Source of the DNA: Levilactobacillus lanxiensis
GTDB lineage: Bacteria > Bacillota > Bacilli > Lactobacillales > Lactobacillaceae
Direction: 5' to 3'
Assembly: GCF_016861655.1 (NCBI RefSeq)
Contig: NZ_BOLN01000011.1
Span: 1 to 64,000 of the forward strand
Length of the DNA stretch: 64,000 bases
Shown here one piece after another: positions 25,889 through 36,215 of this stretch. Below the pieces are notes generated by a model that saw only the letters and a list, made by a program, of their open reading frames with translations, ran no database searches and was not told the origin of the DNA. Positions within the stretch are counted from its first letter, which is position 1; each line of letters starts with the position of its first letter. The position numbers and the translations under genes were made by a program.

Positions 25889-26734
25889 ATGATTACCATT
25901 GGGTTGACCACCTGGACGGAGCATCCGGCGTTAATTGGCGGCGATACGCGGCCCGTCACGTTACCGGAGTATGCGGGGCATTTCCCCGTCGTTGAGCTGG
26001 ATACGCCGTTCTACGGGATTCCTCGCCAGAGCACGATTGAGAAGTGGCAAGCAGCCGTGCCGGATGGGTTTCAATACATTTTGAAGGCCAATCAGGTGAT
26101 GACCCGGCACGACCGGGATGAAACGTTGCCTGAGACCGAGCGGAACCTGGCCTTTGATCAGTTTCGCACGGCAATCCAGCCGCTGGTCACGCACCAGAAA
26201 TTATTAACGGTGCTCTTTCAGTTTCCACCGTTCTTCAACCGGACGACGGCGAACATTGAATACTTGCGGCAGGTCCGCGTGTTGATGGGTAACTTACCCG
26301 TTGCCGTGGAGTTCCGGAGTCCGAGTTGGTTTGCGACGCCCGAGATGCGTGCAGACGTGTTGGCCTATCTACAGTCGCTGCGGTTCACCAATGTGACGAC
26401 CGATGAGCCCCACAACTTAAACGATGGCATTCCCTTGGATGAGACCGTGACGACGCCTGACCTGGCAATGGTTCGGCTTCACGGGCGTAACGCCGAGGGC
26501 TGGTTCAATCAGGGCCAGAATTGGCGGAAGACCCGCACCCTCTACCACTATTCGGAAGAGGAGTTACAGGATTTTGCGGCCATGGTCAAGCGGCTAGACC
26601 AGCAGGCTAAAAACGTCTGTGTGATCTTTAACAACAACGCGGGTCGTGACGCCGCGCCCAATGCCCAGCGACTCCAAGAAATCTTGGACCTGTACTGGCA
26701 AAATTTGGCGCCGCAACAACTGGACCTATTTTAA
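25889..26734 (+). CDS. DUF72 (YecE-like) protein
   Basis: 281 residues from ATG 25889, 9 nt behind AAGGAG (which overlaps the end of the previous gene). A TIM-barrel-like DUF72 protein: ITIGLTTWTEHP start, YFQY-like FPVVELDTPFYGIP, FQYILKANQVMTRHDR, LLTVLFQFPPFFN, VAVEFRSPSW and NVCVIFNNNAG motifs in the usual order. Function is unproven; the fold suggests a hydrolase or nucleic-acid-related enzyme. Last gene of the sirtuin operon. Confidence 0.87.
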   Translation: MITIGLTTWTEHPALIGGDTRPVTLPEYAGHFPVVELDTPFYGIPRQSTIEKWQAAVPDGFQYILKANQVMTRHDRDETLPETERNLAFDQFRTAIQPLVTHQKLLTVLFQFPPFFNRTTANIEYLRQVRVLMGNLPVAVEFRSPSWFATPEMRADVLAYLQSLRFTNVTTDEPHNLNDGIPLDETVTTPDLAMVRLHGRNAEGWFNQGQNWRKTRTLYHYSEEELQDFAAMVKRLDQQAKNVCVIFNNNAGRDAAPNAQRLQEILDLYWQNLAPQQLDLF

Positions 26735-26907
26735 CTGAACAAATGAAATGAGGGGGTACGCAGCTGAGTGAATCGGTTGGGTACTTTTGTCTTTTTCAAT
26801 AGCTAGTTTCACCACAAAATCCTGGGTTAGCGCTATGGCTAAACCGGGGTTTATGCTATACTTGATTAGAATTTATCATGAATTTTAACCCGATAATAAC
26901 GGAATAA

Positions 26908-28971
<2,064 letters not shown>

Positions 28972-28990
28972 GGGTTTAACCCTCTGGCCA

Positions 28991-29169
28991 CGCCTCCGGG
29001 CTGGTGAAAATGGGCCGTGGCGCTGTGGGCGCGCGCCTGAAGCCTGAGAAGCGGTCTTCAGACTTACTTTGAGCCGAAGTTCACGTCTCAAAGATAGCAG
29101 TTGCCTAAGCGGTAAACCGCTAAGGCAACTCCCACGGCTGAGCCCATTTTCACCAGCCCTGCGGCTGAC
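28991..29169 (+). repeat. Family A structured repeat (copy A7)
   Basis: Begins 20 bp after metG. P1 GGGCTGGTGAAAATGGGCC with GGCTGAGCCCATTTTCACCAGCCC; compared with A1, one A-T pair has become G-C on both strands. P4 AGTTGCCTAAGCGG/CCGCTAAGGCAACT likewise swaps A-T for G-C relative to A1. P2 CTGAAG/CTTCAG. Confidence 0.87.
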
Positions 29170-29515
29170 GTGGTGTTAACCCGTAGCTCACTGACGTAGA
29201 TGTTGACAATGACACATGGTGTTGTCAGCACGCCACGTGTAACCTGTGGGCGCTAGGTGTTACGGATTAATTCTTTACTGTGAATCAGCCTAAGAAGCGG
29301 GTCCCATGGGCTAAGCTGAGCAGATCACTCAGCTAAGGCCATCGACACAGCTGGTCACTTTGGCCCGCCTCTGGTCACTAATATTGACTGCGTGGCCCAT
29401 TCTCACCAGCCCTGCGGCTGACATGGTGTTAACCCGTAGCTCACTGACGTCGTGTTAAATGGTACATGGTACTGTCAGCATGCCGCAGGTAGTTTGTGGG
29501 TTAGCGTTATAGCAT
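29145..29515. repeat. Duplicated A7 flank split by an inverted partial family B element
   Basis: The segment from CCAGCCCTGCGGCTGAC through GTGTTAACCCGTAGCTCACTG (from 29153) recurs from about 29399 with divergence further on. Between the copies, on the minus strand, 29300-29378 is a 5' part of family B (GTGACCAGAGG, CTGTGTCGATGG, hairpin AGCTGAG/CTCAGCT, CCCATGGGAC). No gene seen between 28972 and 29642. Confidence 0.7.
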
Positions 29516-29560
29516 AGTTAGGGCATACAATAAGTCACACGAACAAAATAAAACCATAAC

Positions 29561-29612
29561 CAAAACGTGGGCGGCGGATCGATGAGACGCCGGCTGCGTT
29601 TTGTTCGTTTAT
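29561..29612 (+). terminator. Probable terminator before tatD
   Basis: AAAACG..GGCGGCG pairs with CGCCGGC..CGTTTT around a GATCGATGAGA loop, with a short T-rich tail (TTTTGTTCGTTT). Imperfect stem; it may end metG-region transcripts or act in the tatD leader. Confidence 0.5.
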
Positions 29613-29642
29613 TAAATCAAACTAGGGTAAAGGAGAATGACG

Positions 29643-30422
29643 ATGAAAATCTTTGATTCGCATACACATTTGAACAGCGAAGAGTTCCTCGATGATGTGC
29701 CTGGATTCTTGAAGCGGGCCGCCGATTTGGGTGTGGTCAAGATGACCAATATCGGGTCGAATACGCAGTTGAACGCCGATGCCATCAAGTTGGCTCACCA
29801 GTACCCACAGCTGTACGCCGCCGTTGGTTGGCACCCTGAAGATTCCAAGAACTACGATGCCGCGGCTGAGAAGTTGCTGGAAGAACAGCTTGCCGATGAC
29901 CGGGTCGTTGCGCTGGGTGAAATTGGGTTGGACTATCACTGGGACACGTCGCCACGTGATGTGCAGCGGAAGGTCTTTGCCCGGCAGATTGCGATTGCCA
30001 AGGAAGTGGGCAAGCCGATCGCCGTGCATAACCGGGATGCCTTTGAAGACACCTACCAAATTATCAAGGACGCTGACATCAGCGAAATTGGGGGCGTCAT
30101 GCACAGTTTTAACGGTGACCCCGAATGGCTGAAGAAGTTCCTTGACTTGGGCATGCACATCTCGTATTCTGGCGTTGCTAGTTTCAAGAACGCCCACGAG
30201 GTCCACGACGCTGTTCGCGCGACGCCACTGGACGTCATGATGGTCGAGACCGACGCACCTTACCTGACGCCGGAGCCTCACCGTGGCGAGCAGAACGAGC
30301 CTGGCTTCACCCGCTACACGGTGGAAGCCATTGCTAAGGAACGCGAGACCACGCCGGAAGAAATTGCGGCCGCCACGTTTAAGAACGCAGAGGAGTTTTA
30401 CAAAATTAATGAAAAAGATTAA
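29643..30422 (+). CDS. tatD: TatD-family metal-dependent hydrolase/DNase
   Basis: 259 residues from ATG 29643, 7 nt behind AAAGGAG (ATG 29637 lies too close). Metal ligands in order: FDSHTHLNSEEF (two His), GEIGLDYHWDT (Glu), HNRDAFED (His), MHSFNG (His) and ETDAPYLTPEPHRG (Asp). TIM-barrel phosphoesterase of the TatD family, associated with 3'-5' DNA or RNA processing in the cytosol. Overlaps rnmV by 14 bp, so the two are translationally coupled. Confidence 0.94.
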   Translation: MKIFDSHTHLNSEEFLDDVPGFLKRAADLGVVKMTNIGSNTQLNADAIKLAHQYPQLYAAVGWHPEDSKNYDAAAEKLLEEQLADDRVVALGEIGLDYHWDTSPRDVQRKVFARQIAIAKEVGKPIAVHNRDAFEDTYQIIKDADISEIGGVMHSFNGDPEWLKKFLDLGMHISYSGVASFKNAHEVHDAVRATPLDVMMVETDAPYLTPEPHRGEQNEPGFTRYTVEAIAKERETTPEEIAAATFKNAEEFYKINEKD

Positions 30423-30972
30423 AGAGGTCCTCGTCGTTGAGGGCAAAGATGATACCAAACAAATCAACCGCGCAGTCAACGCCGATACCATTGAGACCCG
30501 CGGCTCCGCGATTGATGAGGACACGTTAGCCTTGATTCAGAAATTAGCGGATCAACGCGGCATTATTATTTTCACCGACCCAGACTTTTCTGGGGAAAAG
30601 ATTCGCAAGATTGTGGCCGAGGCGGTACCCAATGCTAAGCATGCTTTCTTACCCAAGAATGAAGGGCGTCCGGACAAGGCCGGTGGCTCGTTAGGGGTGG
30701 AGCACGCCAGTCCCGAAGCTATTCGGGCGGCACTGGACCACGTTTACACGGAAACGACCGCTGCGCCAACCCTGATCACCCACGAAGACTTGATGGCCGC
30801 TGGCCTGATTGGTGGCGCGGGCGCCAAGGAACGTCGGGAACAGCTGGGCGAGCTTTTACAAATTGGCTACGTGAACGGGAAGCAGCTTGAGAAACGACTG
30901 CGGATGTTTGGGATTCAGCCGGCTGATTTTGCGGCCGCCCTCAAGCAGGTGCGCGCAAAGGAGGATAAATAA
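30409..30972 (+). CDS. rnmV: Ribonuclease M5
   Basis: 187 residues from ATG 30409, inside the 3' end of tatD; GAGGAG (30391-30396) is a suitable ribosome site. A Toprim domain is visible: VVEGKDDT with catalytic Glu at the N-terminus and [12 protein letters not shown] with the DxD metal motif (about 63). It matures 5S rRNA from its precursor, fitting the Firmicutes gene order. Its stop overlaps the rsmA start. Confidence 0.94.
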   Translation: MKKIKEVLVVEGKDDTKQINRAVNADTIETRGSAIDEDTLALIQKLADQRGIIIFTDPDFSGEKIRKIVAEAVPNAKHAFLPKNEGRPDKAGGSLGVEHASPEAIRAALDHVYTETTAAPTLITHEDLMAAGLIGGAGAKERREQLGELLQIGYVNGKQLEKRLRMFGIQPADFAAALKQVRAKEDK

Positions 30973-31862
30973 TGATGAATGAAGTACCCGAAATTGGTTC
31001 ACCAGCACGGACAAAGGCGATTCTGAACCGGTACCATCTGGTGGCGAAGAAGAGTCTGGGGCAGAACTTCCTGTCCGACCTCAACATCTTGCGGAATATT
31101 GTGGCCGCTGGGGATGTCAATGAGCAAGACAACGTGATTGAAATTGGCCCTGGGATTGGTGCCCTGACGGAACAAATCGCCAAGCGAGCTCACAAGGTCG
31201 TGGCCTTTGAAATCGACGAAAACCTGTTGCCAGTCCTGGATGAAACGCTGATGGATTACGACAACGTCAAGGTCATCAACCAGGATATCCTGAAGGCCAA
31301 CCTGCCCGAGGTCGTGGCGGCTGAATTTGAACCGGGTCATCCATTGAAGTTGGTTGCCAACCTGCCGTACTACATCACGACGCCCATCCTGATGGGGGTT
31401 CTCCAAAGCACGGTTGATTTCGATGCCATCGTGGTCATGATGCAGGCCGAAGTGGCCGACCGTCTGGTGGCGGAACCAGGGACGAAGGCTTATGGGTCCT
31501 TGTCCGTGGTCATGCAGTACCCGGCACACGTCGAGGTCGCCTTCAGCGTGCCGCGCACGGCCTTCATTCCGCAACCGAACGTTGACTCCGCCATCATTCG
31601 CTTAACGCCGCGGGAGCCGCTACCAGTTAATCCGTACGAAGACAAAGCCCTGTTTAGTTTTGTTAAGGGATGCTTCGCGCACCGGCGGAAATCTTTGTGG
31701 AACAATTTGCAAGGCATCTTCGGCAAGCAACCGGAAGTGCGCGAACGAATTGAAGTTGTCTTAAATCAAACCGGAATTTCGCGTCAGCTACGGCCAGAAC
31801 GCTTAACGCTAGTGAATTTCATTGAATTGACGAACGCTTTCCACAATGAAGGGCTTATGTAA
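30972..31862 (+). CDS. rsmA: 16S rRNA dimethyladenosine transferase (RsmA/KsgA)
   Basis: 296 residues; ATG 30972 overlaps the rnmV stop by one base, with a second ATG at 30975. Motifs: SLGQNFLSD near residue 32, SAM-binding [12 protein letters not shown] (about 57-68), [10 protein letters not shown], and catalytic [11 protein letters not shown] (about 129). It dimethylates two adjacent adenines near the 3' end of 16S rRNA; loss gives kasugamycin resistance. Co-transcribed with tatD and rnmV. Confidence 0.96.
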   Translation: MMNEVPEIGSPARTKAILNRYHLVAKKSLGQNFLSDLNILRNIVAAGDVNEQDNVIEIGPGIGALTEQIAKRAHKVVAFEIDENLLPVLDETLMDYDNVKVINQDILKANLPEVVAAEFEPGHPLKLVANLPYYITTPILMGVLQSTVDFDAIVVMMQAEVADRLVAEPGTKAYGSLSVVMQYPAHVEVAFSVPRTAFIPQPNVDSAIIRLTPREPLPVNPYEDKALFSFVKGCFAHRRKSLWNNLQGIFGKQPEVRERIEVVLNQTGISRQLRPERLTLVNFIELTNAFHNEGLM

Positions 31863-31882
31863 CCCTTACCAACTGTGGATTC

Positions 31883-31950
31883 TTGCGGTTTGACGGCTGT
31901 TGTGGTATAATTTGCAATTTCTGTGAAACGGTGCTATAATTGTTTCACAG
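31883..31950 (+). promoter_or_regulatory. Tandem veg promoters with inverted repeat around the second -10
   Basis: First promoter TTGCGG (31883) -N17- TATAAT (31906-31911). Second TTGCAA (31912-31917) -N17- TATAAT (31935-31940). A perfect 9-bp inverted repeat, CTGTGAAAC (31921-31929) and GTTTCACAG (31942-31950), encloses the second -10: an operator, or a hairpin at the 5' end of transcripts from the first promoter. Confidence 0.75.
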
Positions 31951-31961
31951 AGGTGAAGTGC

Positions 31962-32201
31962 ATGCCAACAAGTTTAGCGAACATTAAGAACAAACTGGAC
32001 GATCGTATCGGCGAAAAGTTGATGGTGATTGCCCAGGCCGGTCGTAAGAAAACGACAGAGCGGCATGGAATTCTTCGGGAAACCTATCCAGCCGTTTTCG
32101 TGGTGGATTTAGACCAAAACGAAAATTCGTTCGAACGGGTTTCATACAGCTATACCGATATTTTAACTAAAAACATCGAAGTTGACTTTGATGAACAATA
32201 A
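31962..32201 (+). CDS. veg: Veg family protein
   Basis: 79 residues from ATG 31962, 7 nt behind AGAGGTGA. The pattern MPTSLANIKNKLDDRIG and QAGRKKTTERHGILRETYPAVFVVDLDQ is characteristic of Veg, a small SH3-like protein of Firmicutes. In Bacillus subtilis Veg stimulates biofilm formation; the mechanism is unclear. Location between rsmA and ispE is the conserved place. Strong tandem promoters upstream fit the known high expression. Confidence 0.93.
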   Translation: MPTSLANIKNKLDDRIGEKLMVIAQAGRKKTTERHGILRETYPAVFVVDLDQNENSFERVSYSYTDILTKNIEVDFDEQ

Positions 32202-32255
32202 TTGGGCCAATTAGGCCTTTTTATTTTGTCTAAATTTTTCAGACTGACCTGACCG

Positions 32256-32326
32256 AAAAGGGTGTGTCAAGGCCGGTAGTGGCGCTTAATCCCGCTAACT
32301 ACTTGGCTTTTGACACACTCTTTTTA
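32256..32326 (+). terminator. Long-stem terminator after veg
   Basis: AAAAGGGTGTGTCAA (32256-32270) pairs with TTGACACACTCTTTTT (32310-32325); the 39-nt apical part forms further short helices. T-run at the end. Confidence 0.8.
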
Positions 32327-32410
32327 TTTTGGCTAAAACCATAGTATAATAGGCTTAATTAGAATTACGAGAACGGTAGGCAACCTACCTAGTAGAATTC
32401 AGGTGAGCAC

Positions 32411-33265
32411 ATGCAACTGATTGAAAAGGCGCCAGCTAAGATAAACCTCGGGCTCGACACCCCGTACCACCATCAGGATGGGGCGGAGGAGTGGAACATG
32501 GTCATGACGTCCGTGGACTTGGCCGACTATGTCGAAATTCAAACGTTAACCAAACACAAACGCATCCGGGTCGCCTCGGATAGCGGTTTTTTACCAAATG
32601 ATCAGCGGAACCTAGCCTTTCAGGCCGCTCATTTGCTGCAAACAAACTACCACATTGATGAGGGGGTCAATATCCGCATCAAGAAAAATATTCCAGTAGC
32701 GGCCGGTTTGGGTGGTGGATCATCGGATGCCGCTGCGGTCCTGCGGGGACTGAATCAGGCCTGGTCGTTGGGGCTGAGCTGGCAGGAACTGGCCGAGCTG
32801 GGTCTCCAGATTGACTCGGACGTGCCGTACTGTGTTTACGGACGGACGGCCCACGTCCGCGGGCGGGGCGAGCGCATCACACCGCTGTCGAAGCTACCGG
32901 CGGCCTGGGTCGTTTTGGCCAAGCCCAAGGTGAGTGTTTCCACGCCGACGATTCTGCAGCAGATTCGCTACGACAACCTGGAACACCCAGACATTGAGGC
33001 GCTGCTGCGAGCTGTCCGGGACCAGGACATCGATGGGATGTGCGCCGTTATGGGCAATGCATTGGAACCGCTCACAGCGCACCGTTACCCCGAGATTACG
33101 CAGTTGAAGCAACAGATGATGAAGTTCGGCGCCGATGCCGCGCAAATGAGTGGTACGGGGCCCACGGTCTTTGGCCTGTGTAGCAAGCAGTCACGCGCCC
33201 AACGGGTCTTTAACGGCATGAAAGGGTTCTGTCGTGAAGTGTATTTGGTGCGGCCGTTGCCTTAG
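32411..33265 (+). CDS. ispE: 4-diphosphocytidyl-2-C-methyl-D-erythritol kinase-like GHMP kinase (IspE)
   Basis: 284 residues with GHMP-kinase motifs: EKAPAKINLGLDT at the N-terminus, PVAAGLGGGSSDAAAVLRGLN phosphate loop region (about 95-115, split here), and MSGTGPTVFGL near residue 250. IspE phosphorylates CDP-methylerythritol in the MEP pathway. Because this genome has class II HMG-CoA reductase, isoprenoids should come from mevalonate; IspE is a known MEP orphan in many lactobacilli, so its real substrate here is uncertain. A short GGTAGG/CCTACC hairpin (about 32375-32390) precedes the start. Confidence 0.92.
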   Translation: MQLIEKAPAKINLGLDTPYHHQDGAEEWNMVMTSVDLADYVEIQTLTKHKRIRVASDSGFLPNDQRNLAFQAAHLLQTNYHIDEGVNIRIKKNIPVAAGLGGGSSDAAAVLRGLNQAWSLGLSWQELAELGLQIDSDVPYCVYGRTAHVRGRGERITPLSKLPAAWVVLAKPKVSVSTPTILQQIRYDNLEHPDIEALLRAVRDQDIDGMCAVMGNALEPLTAHRYPEITQLKQQMMKFGADAAQMSGTGPTVFGLCSKQSRAQRVFNGMKGFCREVYLVRPLP

Positions 33266-33386
33266 TTGCTTTAGGGATTAGTTGTTTCTTTTTTAAGTGA
33301 ATTGATGGTCGTTTAGTACGGGCTATTTTGTTTAGGCCTGGTAACTTGCGTGTGCTATATTGAATGCTAAGGAGGCGAAGCTGGTC

Positions 33387-33965
33387 ATGAAACTTAAAGA
33401 AATATATTCATCTGATTTTATCAATCAGTTTGGTGAAAATGCTGATGGCTTTGGTCAATTATTATTGCTTCCCTCTTCTCCGTACATTGATTTAAAAAAA
33501 ATTGCGGAATTACTGGGTATTAAACTCAATTATGTTCACTTACCAGATAACCATTCTGGGGCATTTGACGAAACTAATCAGACGATTAAAATTAATCAAA
33601 ATCATCCTGCCACACGCAAGCGATTTACAATCGCCCATGAAATTGGTCATGATGTTTTAGGTCATCATGGGATTTCACTACGTTCAACTGCTCTCGGCTC
33701 TTATGAAAGTGTCTTAGAGAAGAGCAATGAGATGGCGGCGAATAACTTCGCAGCGACTTTATTAATGCCAAGAAAGTTATTGGTGAAATTAGTGAAGGAA
33801 GCAATTACCCAGTTGGGGTTAGACGATGCTGGGTTAACAAAACAGCAAATTGCTGAAGTGACTAAAATTATTTCTCAAGAATTGGCGGTATCTGAGGAGA
33901 CAATGACTTATCGTCTTCAGAACGTCAGCATGTTTGTGAAGATGGATGACTATAGAAATATATGA
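33387..33965 (+). CDS. ImmA/IrrE-family metallo-endopeptidase
   Basis: 192 residues from ATG 33387 behind AAGGAGG (33369-33375). A central IAHEIGHDVLGHHG (HEIGH about residues 84-88) gives two zinc ligands and the catalytic Glu, and EKSNEMAANNFAATLLMP supplies the third ligand, both diagnostic for ImmA/IrrE. Such proteases cleave or inactivate helix-turn-helix repressors in mobile elements. Here no repressor is adjacent; instead an FRG-domain gene overlaps its last 20 bp. Codons and bases are clearly AT-richer than neighbouring genes, so the pair was probably acquired. Confidence 0.9.
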   Translation: MKLKEIYSSDFINQFGENADGFGQLLLLPSSPYIDLKKIAELLGIKLNYVHLPDNHSGAFDETNQTIKINQNHPATRKRFTIAHEIGHDVLGHHGISLRSTALGSYESVLEKSNEMAANNFAATLLMPRKLLVKLVKEAITQLGLDDAGLTKQQIAEVTKIISQELAVSEETMTYRLQNVSMFVKMDDYRNI

Positions 33966-35112
33966 TGAGGTTCAGACGCGATTAAAGGATATTCCGCTCT
34001 TCACTGAGGCTGAAATTAAAATTGTTGTGAAACCGGATTTACGAGAAAAAGGCGACAGTCAAATTGCGTTAACTAATTTAGCGCAATATAGTGATTTTGA
34101 TCATTATCATATTGAGAAACTAGTTTATTGCCCGAGTACCGATTCAGATGTTGTTGCATTTGATCAAGTTGCTCAAACTGTTGAAATGATCAATCAGGAC
34201 CTAGAACATGGAAAAATTGATAACTGGCATATCTTTTACTTGTACAAGGAACTAATTCAAAAGTTAGTTCGGGATAGGAGTGAAGGATATTTTAATTACT
34301 TCAGAGGCCAATTTGATGATTGGCCGTTGATCCCCAGCCTATTTCGGGGAAATACCAAAAAGTCCTTCATTAGCTCATACGACAGAATTTATAGTGACAT
34401 TGCTAAGGAGTACCCTGATATCTTGAGTTATATTCCTTACGACGAAGATCAGGCAGAGGCGCGTGCTGAACAATTAGCGATGCTCCAGCATTACGGTATG
34501 CGAACAAGTCTGTTGGATATTACGCAGAATCCATTTATTGCCTTGCAGTTTATGGTTTTGGGATTTGAGACAGCTAAGCACTGGCATTACAGTTCGTTTG
34601 ACATGTATTGTATTGATGAAGAGAAGCATGCTGAGTCTAATATTTTCGTTGCCGTCGTCAAAAATGACCGTAATAAACGCATTAAAGCTCAGAAGGGAGC
34701 CTTTTTTGATTATGATTACTTGAATGACATTCGAGTAACCAATATTCAAAAGATACCGCGACTAAAGATTAGACTAGATTACGACATGAGTGCCATAAGT
34801 GATGCGTTACAGAAGCAGCAGACAGAGTTCACAGGTTTGGTAGGATTTTTAAAGGAATCTGAGAAGACAGCTGAGGCTTCAACTGTTGGAATGCAAAATC
34901 AACTAGCTGAAAATATTAAGATGATTACGGAAATTCGTGAGAAAAGTCCAGAATTGATTAAAGATAGATTGAGTTATTTGCTGAGTCGAGATATCAGTCA
35001 TAAGTTACGTGAGTATTTTTATTTGGAAAAGAATCTTTTTCCCGATTTCGATAAGTACATTTCGTATTTGCAACAGCGCAATATTGAACCAACAGAAAGA
35101 TTAAATCGTTAG
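33946..35112 (+). CDS. FRG-domain protein
   Basis: 388 residues; ATG 33946 lies inside the ImmA gene, so the two are translationally coupled. Residues 1-105 are unassigned. The FRG domain spans about 110-230: YFNYFRGQFDDWPLIPSLFRG, and the second signature AMLQHYGMRTSLLDITQNPFIALQFM (about 172-198). A C-terminal region of about 150 residues is Glu/Lys-rich and likely helical. FRG proteins are frequent in prophages and accessory islands and are suspected effectors in conflict systems; activity is unproven. Same AT-rich composition as ImmA. Its TAG stop is in frame with the next gene. Confidence 0.85.
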   Translation: MTIEIYDEVQTRLKDIPLFTEAEIKIVVKPDLREKGDSQIALTNLAQYSDFDHYHIEKLVYCPSTDSDVVAFDQVAQTVEMINQDLEHGKIDNWHIFYLYKELIQKLVRDRSEGYFNYFRGQFDDWPLIPSLFRGNTKKSFISSYDRIYSDIAKEYPDILSYIPYDEDQAEARAEQLAMLQHYGMRTSLLDITQNPFIALQFMVLGFETAKHWHYSSFDMYCIDEEKHAESNIFVAVVKNDRNKRIKAQKGAFFDYDYLNDIRVTNIQKIPRLKIRLDYDMSAISDALQKQQTEFTGLVGFLKESEKTAEASTVGMQNQLAENIKMITEIREKSPELIKDRLSYLLSRDISHKLREYFYLEKNLFPDFDKYISYLQQRNIEPTERLNR

Positions 35113-35124
35113 GAGCGAAGAGCC

Positions 35125-35703
35125 ATCGATGCAGAGGAGATTTTTCAAGCTATTCAGGATGATCCGGCCAACCAACGCTTTACTCAGCAGGGGATTTTAC
35201 CCCTCTACCACGTTGAGCCGCAGGCGGAAATCCTCTTGATCAGTCAGGCGCCCAGCCGTCAGGGCCAGGCGTCCATGACCTTCTGGGATGATGCCAGCGG
35301 GGACCGGTTACGTGACTGGATGGGGGTCACCAAGGACCAATTTTACAATTCCGGTAAATTGGGCGTGTTGCCCCTGGACTTTTACTATCCGGGCAAGCAC
35401 GCGCACGGGGGTGACCTGCCGCCACGCAAGGGTTTCGCAGACAAGTGGCACGCACCGCTCCTGGCGTTGATGACCAACGTCAAGCTGACCCTGTTGATCG
35501 GGCAGTACGCCCAAAAGTATTACCTCCCCAAGCACGAGAAGACGCTAACGGCAACGGTCGAGCACTACGCGGACTATTTGCCAGAGTTCTTTCCACTGGT
35601 CCATCCGTCACCGCTGAATTACGGCTGGATGCATCAGCACCCGTGGTTCGAGGCGTCAGTGGTGCCGGAACTGCAGGTCCGCGTTGGCGAGATTATTTCG
35701 TAA
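35125..35703 (+). CDS. Uracil-DNA glycosylase-like family protein with unusual start
   Basis: The open frame follows the FRG stop in the same frame with no ATG/GTG/TTG until TTG 35236, which would cut off about 37 family-typical residues (EEIFQAIQDDPANQRFT...). AGGAG (35111-35115) stands 9 nt before ATC 35125, the best-placed candidate start, giving 192 residues. Motifs ILLISQAPS, FWDDASGDRLRDWMG, DFYYPGK, LPPRKGFADKWH and HPSPLN fit the uracil-DNA glycosylase-like superfamily. Likely acts on damaged bases or nucleotides; precise activity unknown. Either an ATC start is used or the start codon was lost when the upstream AT-rich pair arrived. Confidence 0.75.
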   Translation: MDAEEIFQAIQDDPANQRFTQQGILPLYHVEPQAEILLISQAPSRQGQASMTFWDDASGDRLRDWMGVTKDQFYNSGKLGVLPLDFYYPGKHAHGGDLPPRKGFADKWHAPLLALMTNVKLTLLIGQYAQKYYLPKHEKTLTATVEHYADYLPEFFPLVHPSPLNYGWMHQHPWFEASVVPELQVRVGEIIS

Positions 35704-35709
35704 AATGGC

Positions 35710-35749
35710 AAAAGAGGTGTCTGGGAATTTTCCGGATACCTCTTTTTTA
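35710..35749. terminator. Bidirectional terminator
   Basis: AAAAGAGGTGTCTGG (35710-35724) pairs with CCGGATACCTCTTTT (35732-35746, one wobble), flanked by A- and T-runs. Convergent genes on both sides. Confidence 0.85.
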
Positions 35750-35759
35750 TAATGAGACG

Positions 35760-36023
35760 CTAAAAGGTCACACTAGCCAAAACAATCCAAACCAGGATGG
35801 CACCGTACAGGAGTCGGTCGCGTTTCGTCAAAGAAATTTGGCGGCGCAGGCGGTCGACCAGGTAAACACCGACAAGCAGGACAAAATCAAAAATCATCAC
35901 GACGGTCGTTGTAAACGTATTGGGCAGGGCGAACTGGAGAATCATCAGCTTGCTCAGAAGAAACACACCAGCGAGGAGACTGATGAGAACCAGACTATGA
36001 TGGTATTGCTGTAGTAGACGCAT
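35760..36023 (-). CDS. Small membrane protein, three helices
   Basis: 87 residues from ATG at 36023; AAGGGA lies about 11 nt upstream, and the in-frame GTG at 36032 is too close. Three hydrophobic helices (SLVLISLLAGVFLLSKLMI, TTTVVMIFDFVLLVGVYLV and LLYGAILVWIVLASVTF) joined by a basic loop (DRLRRQISLTKRDR). No family recognised. Monocistronic between two terminators. Confidence 0.6.
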   Translation of the reverse strand: MRLLQQYHHSLVLISLLAGVFLLSKLMILQFALPNTFTTTVVMIFDFVLLVGVYLVDRLRRQISLTKRDRLLYGAILVWIVLASVTF

Positions 36024-36146
36024 TGTACTCACGTCCCTTTCTTTGCGCGTATCGACTAAAGCTATTGTTAGCTATGCCTATTATGCCGCCGAAGACCAGC
36101 GAATGGCTAGTGGGGGCAACGGTCAGTAAAGGACCCCCGCGCAACT

Positions 36147-36202
36147 AAAAAATCCCCGTACCACTAACGACTCTCGGGTCGCTGGTAGTGCGGGGATTTT
36201 TG
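36147..36202. terminator. Bidirectional terminator after alpha-xylosidase gene
   Basis: AAAAATCCCCGTACCAC pairs with GTGGTAGTGCGGGGATTTTT-type arm (36184-36201), with an inner CGAC/GTCG helix. A-run on one side, T-run on the other; it terminates the minus-strand glycosidase gene. Confidence 0.8.
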
Positions 36203-36215
36203 TTTGAAATTTAAC

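Noticed and set aside
26817-26851. Imperfect palindrome upstream of metG as an attenuator
   Set aside because: No T-run follows and it lies before the best -10, so it is not a leader terminator; an operator is possible but unsupported.
32201-32222. Terminator directly after veg (GGCC..GGCC-TTTTT)
   Set aside because: Only four base pairs; the long hairpin at 32256-32326 is the convincing terminator.
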